From: Clostridia bacterium | GTDB taxonomy: Bacteria; Bacillota; Clostridia; UMGS1883 | Assembly (NCBI GenBank): GCA_017441965.1 | Contig: JAFSBF010000190.1 | Span: 1-7,739, forward strand | Direction: 5' to 3' | Length of the DNA stretch: 7,739 nucleotides | Shown here: piece by piece, positions 5,928 to 7,739 of the stretch | How positions within the stretch are numbered: position 1 is the first letter of the stretch | How the letters are laid out: each line of letters starts with the position of its first letter | The notes under the pieces: generated by a model | What the model was told of the DNA's origin: nothing | The model's database searches: none | The model's input: only the letters and a program-made list of their open reading frames with translations | Program-made: the position numbers and the translations under genes

Positions 5928-7345
5928 TGGAAATTATTACACAGGGACATTCTCTTGAAGATGCTGTAAGACAGATTTTACAACTGTTTTTTGACCTTAA
6001 CGCATCTTTTAGAGTAAATTCCCAACTTTATAACGAAAAAGGCACATATAAAGCAATTACGAAAATCACCCTCGGCGAAAAATACGCTGAGGGTGAAGTC
6101 GAAATGAAGAATATTTCACCCGATAAAAGAGAGATAAGTGATTTAGTGAAAAAATCGGTGTTTTTTGCGTGCAAAAAGCTTTCTTCAATGCCTACGCCAT
6201 GGGGAATTTCTACGGGAATAAGACCTGCAAAAACGGCAAGAATGATGCTTGATGAAAATAAGTCTGATAAGGAAATTCTTTCGTATATGGAAAATGAATT
6301 TCTTGTGACGAAGAAAAAGGCGCAGCTTTCCCTCGATGTCGCAAAAAAGGAAAAGACACTTCTTGAAAAACGGGCACAAAACGCAGTAAGTCTTTATATA
6401 GGAATTCCTTTTTGTCCGACAAGATGTGCGTACTGCTCCTTTATATCGCAGGCAATGGCGCACAATCAAAAATTTGTAGCTCCATATGTAGAGGCGCTTA
6501 TTAAAGAAATTGAGCATACGGCGCTTATGGCACATTCGCTTGGTTACAGTGTGGAAACAATCTACTTTGGCGGAGGAACGCCGACAACGCTTTCACCGCA
6601 AAACCTTGAAAGGCTGATTAAAAGAGTTAAAGAGTGCTTTGATATATCCGCTTTGCGTGAATTTACCGTTGAGGCAGGGCGCCCCGATACCTTTACGGAT
6701 GAAATGCTTTCTGTGCTCGATAAAAACGGTGTTAACCGTATCAGCATCAATCCGCAGACAATGAACGAAGAAACGCTCAGGGCAATCGGCAGACGTCACA
6801 GTGTAGAGGATACAGTAAGGGCGTTTGAAATGGCAAAAAAATATCCGTCACTCAGTATAAATGCCGATATTATTGCAGGTCTTCCGGGTGAGGATGCGAA
6901 AGCATTCCGGAAAACTGTTAAAGAGGTATGCGCCCTTTCACCCGATGCGGTGACAGTGCATACAATGTATCTTAAGCGTGCGGCACGTCTGATTGGCGAT
7001 TTTGAAAAACTGCGCTTTGCGAGAAATACTGCAGATATGGTCGATTTTTCGTATGATTTCCTTAAAAAAGAGGGGTTTTCACCCTATTATCTGTATAAGC
7101 AGAAAAACACACTCGGAAATCTTGAAAATACGGGTTTTTCACGTGAAGGACACGAAAGCCTTTATAATATATATATTATGGAGGAAATTCAGACCGTTCT
7201 CGCTCTCGGCGGCGGTGCATCAACAAAAATGGTACGCGGCGACAGAATAGAAAGAGTTTTTAATCCTAAAGAGGCTGCTGATTATATTAATCGAATTGAT
7301 GAAATAATAGAAAAGAAGAAAAATGCACTTGAATTTTTGAGGTGA
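5927..7345 (+). CDS. hemZ: Radical SAM protein HemZ (annotated oxygen-independent coproporphyrinogen III dehydrogenase)
   Basis: The 472-residue protein carries a HemZ-type N-terminal region (about 1-150) and then a radical SAM core. C163, C167 and C170 in CPTRCAYC should bind the 4Fe-4S cluster. YFGGGTPT (213-220), VEAGRPD (248-254) and INADIIAGLPGE (311-322) are radical SAM strands of the HemN/HemW kind. The end holds LGNLENTGFS and a LYNIYIMEE stretch (396-420), which I recognise from HemZ. B. subtilis HemZ is about 500 residues. HemN-type enzymes oxidatively decarboxylate coproporphyrinogen III. This protein has F172 where E. coli HemN has a fourth cysteine (CxxxCxxCxC), so that activity is doubtful and the heme label should be read as a family name. 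TAATG overlaps the MBL gene stop with the hemZ start, suggesting coupled translation; the AGGA at 5913-5916 is a weak ribosome site. Confidence 0.9.
   Translation: MEIITQGHSLEDAVRQILQLFFDLNASFRVNSQLYNEKGTYKAITKITLGEKYAEGEVEMKNISPDKREISDLVKKSVFFACKKLSSMPTPWGISTGIRPAKTARMMLDENKSDKEILSYMENEFLVTKKKAQLSLDVAKKEKTLLEKRAQNAVSLYIGIPFCPTRCAYCSFISQAMAHNQKFVAPYVEALIKEIEHTALMAHSLGYSVETIYFGGGTPTTLSPQNLERLIKRVKECFDISALREFTVEAGRPDTFTDEMLSVLDKNGVNRISINPQTMNEETLRAIGRRHSVEDTVRAFEMAKKYPSLSINADIIAGLPGEDAKAFRKTVKEVCALSPDAVTVHTMYLKRAARLIGDFEKLRFARNTADMVDFSYDFLKKEGFSPYYLYKQKNTLGNLENTGFSREGHESLYNIYIMEEIQTVLALGGGASTKMVRGDRIERVFNPKEAADYINRIDEIIEKKKNALEFLR
6066..6096 (+). other. 12-bp hairpin inside the hemZ coding sequence
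   Basis: TCACCCTCGGCG (6066-6077) pairs with CGCTGAGGGTGA (6085-6096) in the transcript over 12 positions, with one G-U wobble (6074/6088) and a seven-base AAAAATA loop. It lies about 140 bases after the hemZ start, in codons for residues 47-57. No U-run follows, so it is not an intrinsic terminator. It may affect ribosome movement or mRNA stability, or be a chance result of codon choice. Confidence 0.55.
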
Positions 7346-7350
7346 TATAA

Positions 7351-7739
7351 ATGACTGCTTTTACCTACGACAGAAAGAATACAGTTGTTGACGGAGAAAT
7401 TACTCTTGGAGATTATATAAAGAGCATTAAAATGGAAAAAAACGTCCTTTCCTGCAAGGTTAATAATGTTATAAAGGATAAGGATTATGTGATAAGAGAA
7501 AATGATTTTGTAGAACCCATTACCATAGAAAATGATGAAGGCTATATGATTTATAAAGAAACCCTGATCCTTGTTTTACTGCACGCAGCGGAGCAGATTG
7601 AGGGGTGTAATGCCCTCTTTATAAGGCAATCTGTAAATAAGTCGACTTATTTTGAAATAGAGGCAGAAGACGAAAATAAGGAGCTTCTTATAGAAAAGAT
7701 TAAAGAAAAAATGCACAGCATTATAAAAGAAGATAATCC
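7351..7739 (+). CDS. Nucleoside kinase (uridine kinase family) with N-terminal TGS-like domain, 3' end outside the window
   Basis: The gene is open from ATG 7351 to the right edge, 129 full codons and two more bases. It begins MTAFTYDRKNTVVDG. GAGGTGA (7339-7345), which overlaps the hemZ stop, is its ribosome binding site with 5-base spacing. The visible part resembles the N-terminus of clostridial uridine kinase-like proteins, which start like threonyl-tRNA synthetase. A TGS-like half (about 1-65) contains LSCKVNNVIKDKDYVI and VEPITIENDEGYMIYKETL. A second half contains ALFIRQSVNKSTYFEIE (about 88-104) and a final helix EKIKEKMHSIIKEDNP. In that family a P-loop kinase domain follows about here; it lies beyond base 7739, so catalytic capacity cannot be seen. 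A full threonyl-tRNA synthetase is the main alternative, but the RQSVNKSTYFEIE stretch fits the kinase family better. Confidence 0.7.
   Translation, partial: MTAFTYDRKNTVVDGEITLGDYIKSIKMEKNVLSCKVNNVIKDKDYVIRENDFVEPITIENDEGYMIYKETLILVLLHAAEQIEGCNALFIRQSVNKSTYFEIEAEDENKELLIEKIKEKMHSIIKEDN

Overview
The window is an AT-rich stretch of bacterial chromosome, almost fully coding, from an organism that looks like a member of the Clostridia (Firmicutes). Oscillospiraceae/Ruminococcaceae-like is my best guess. The clues are strong purine-rich ribosome binding sites (AAGGAG, GGAAGG, GAGGTGA), vegetative-type promoters with extended -10 elements, a long bifunctional Rel, HemZ in place of HemN, and the order recJ - rel - metallo-beta-lactamase fold hydrolase - hemZ, a known core neighbourhood of clostridia. 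The taxon is inferred from gene content and style only.

Layout. Bases 1-183 are non-coding and hold, from left to right, a hairpin fragment cut by the window edge, a perfect 9-bp hairpin, four tandem 7-bp units, and a strong bidirectional terminator. Bases 184-867 (minus strand) encode a SAICAR synthase-like protein (purC) with its own promoter. The purC and recJ promoters sit back to back in 868-1073. From 1074 to the right edge, five genes run on the plus strand with gaps of 28, 14, -1 and 5 bases: recJ, rel, an MBL-fold hydrolase, hemZ, and the first 129 codons of a nucleoside (uridine-type) kinase with an N-terminal TGS-like domain. I see no terminator between them, so they probably form one operon read from the promoter at 1004-1032.

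How the genes fit together. recJ is a 5'-3' single-strand DNA exonuclease for repair. rel makes and destroys (p)ppGpp. The MBL protein and HemZ are conserved companions of rel in this phylum, and their true substrates are uncertain. The final gene probably phosphorylates nucleosides. purC belongs to purine biosynthesis but stands alone and is of a divergent subtype. The linking thread is housekeeping nucleotide metabolism and stress response.

I find no clear new system. The points most worth a second look are the altered motifs in PurC, the heptad repeat with its hairpin beside the terminator, the missing apt gene between recJ and rel, the HemN-atypical cysteine motif of HemZ, and an intragenic hairpin in hemZ. 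I see no RNA genes, CRISPR arrays, insertion sequences or origins.
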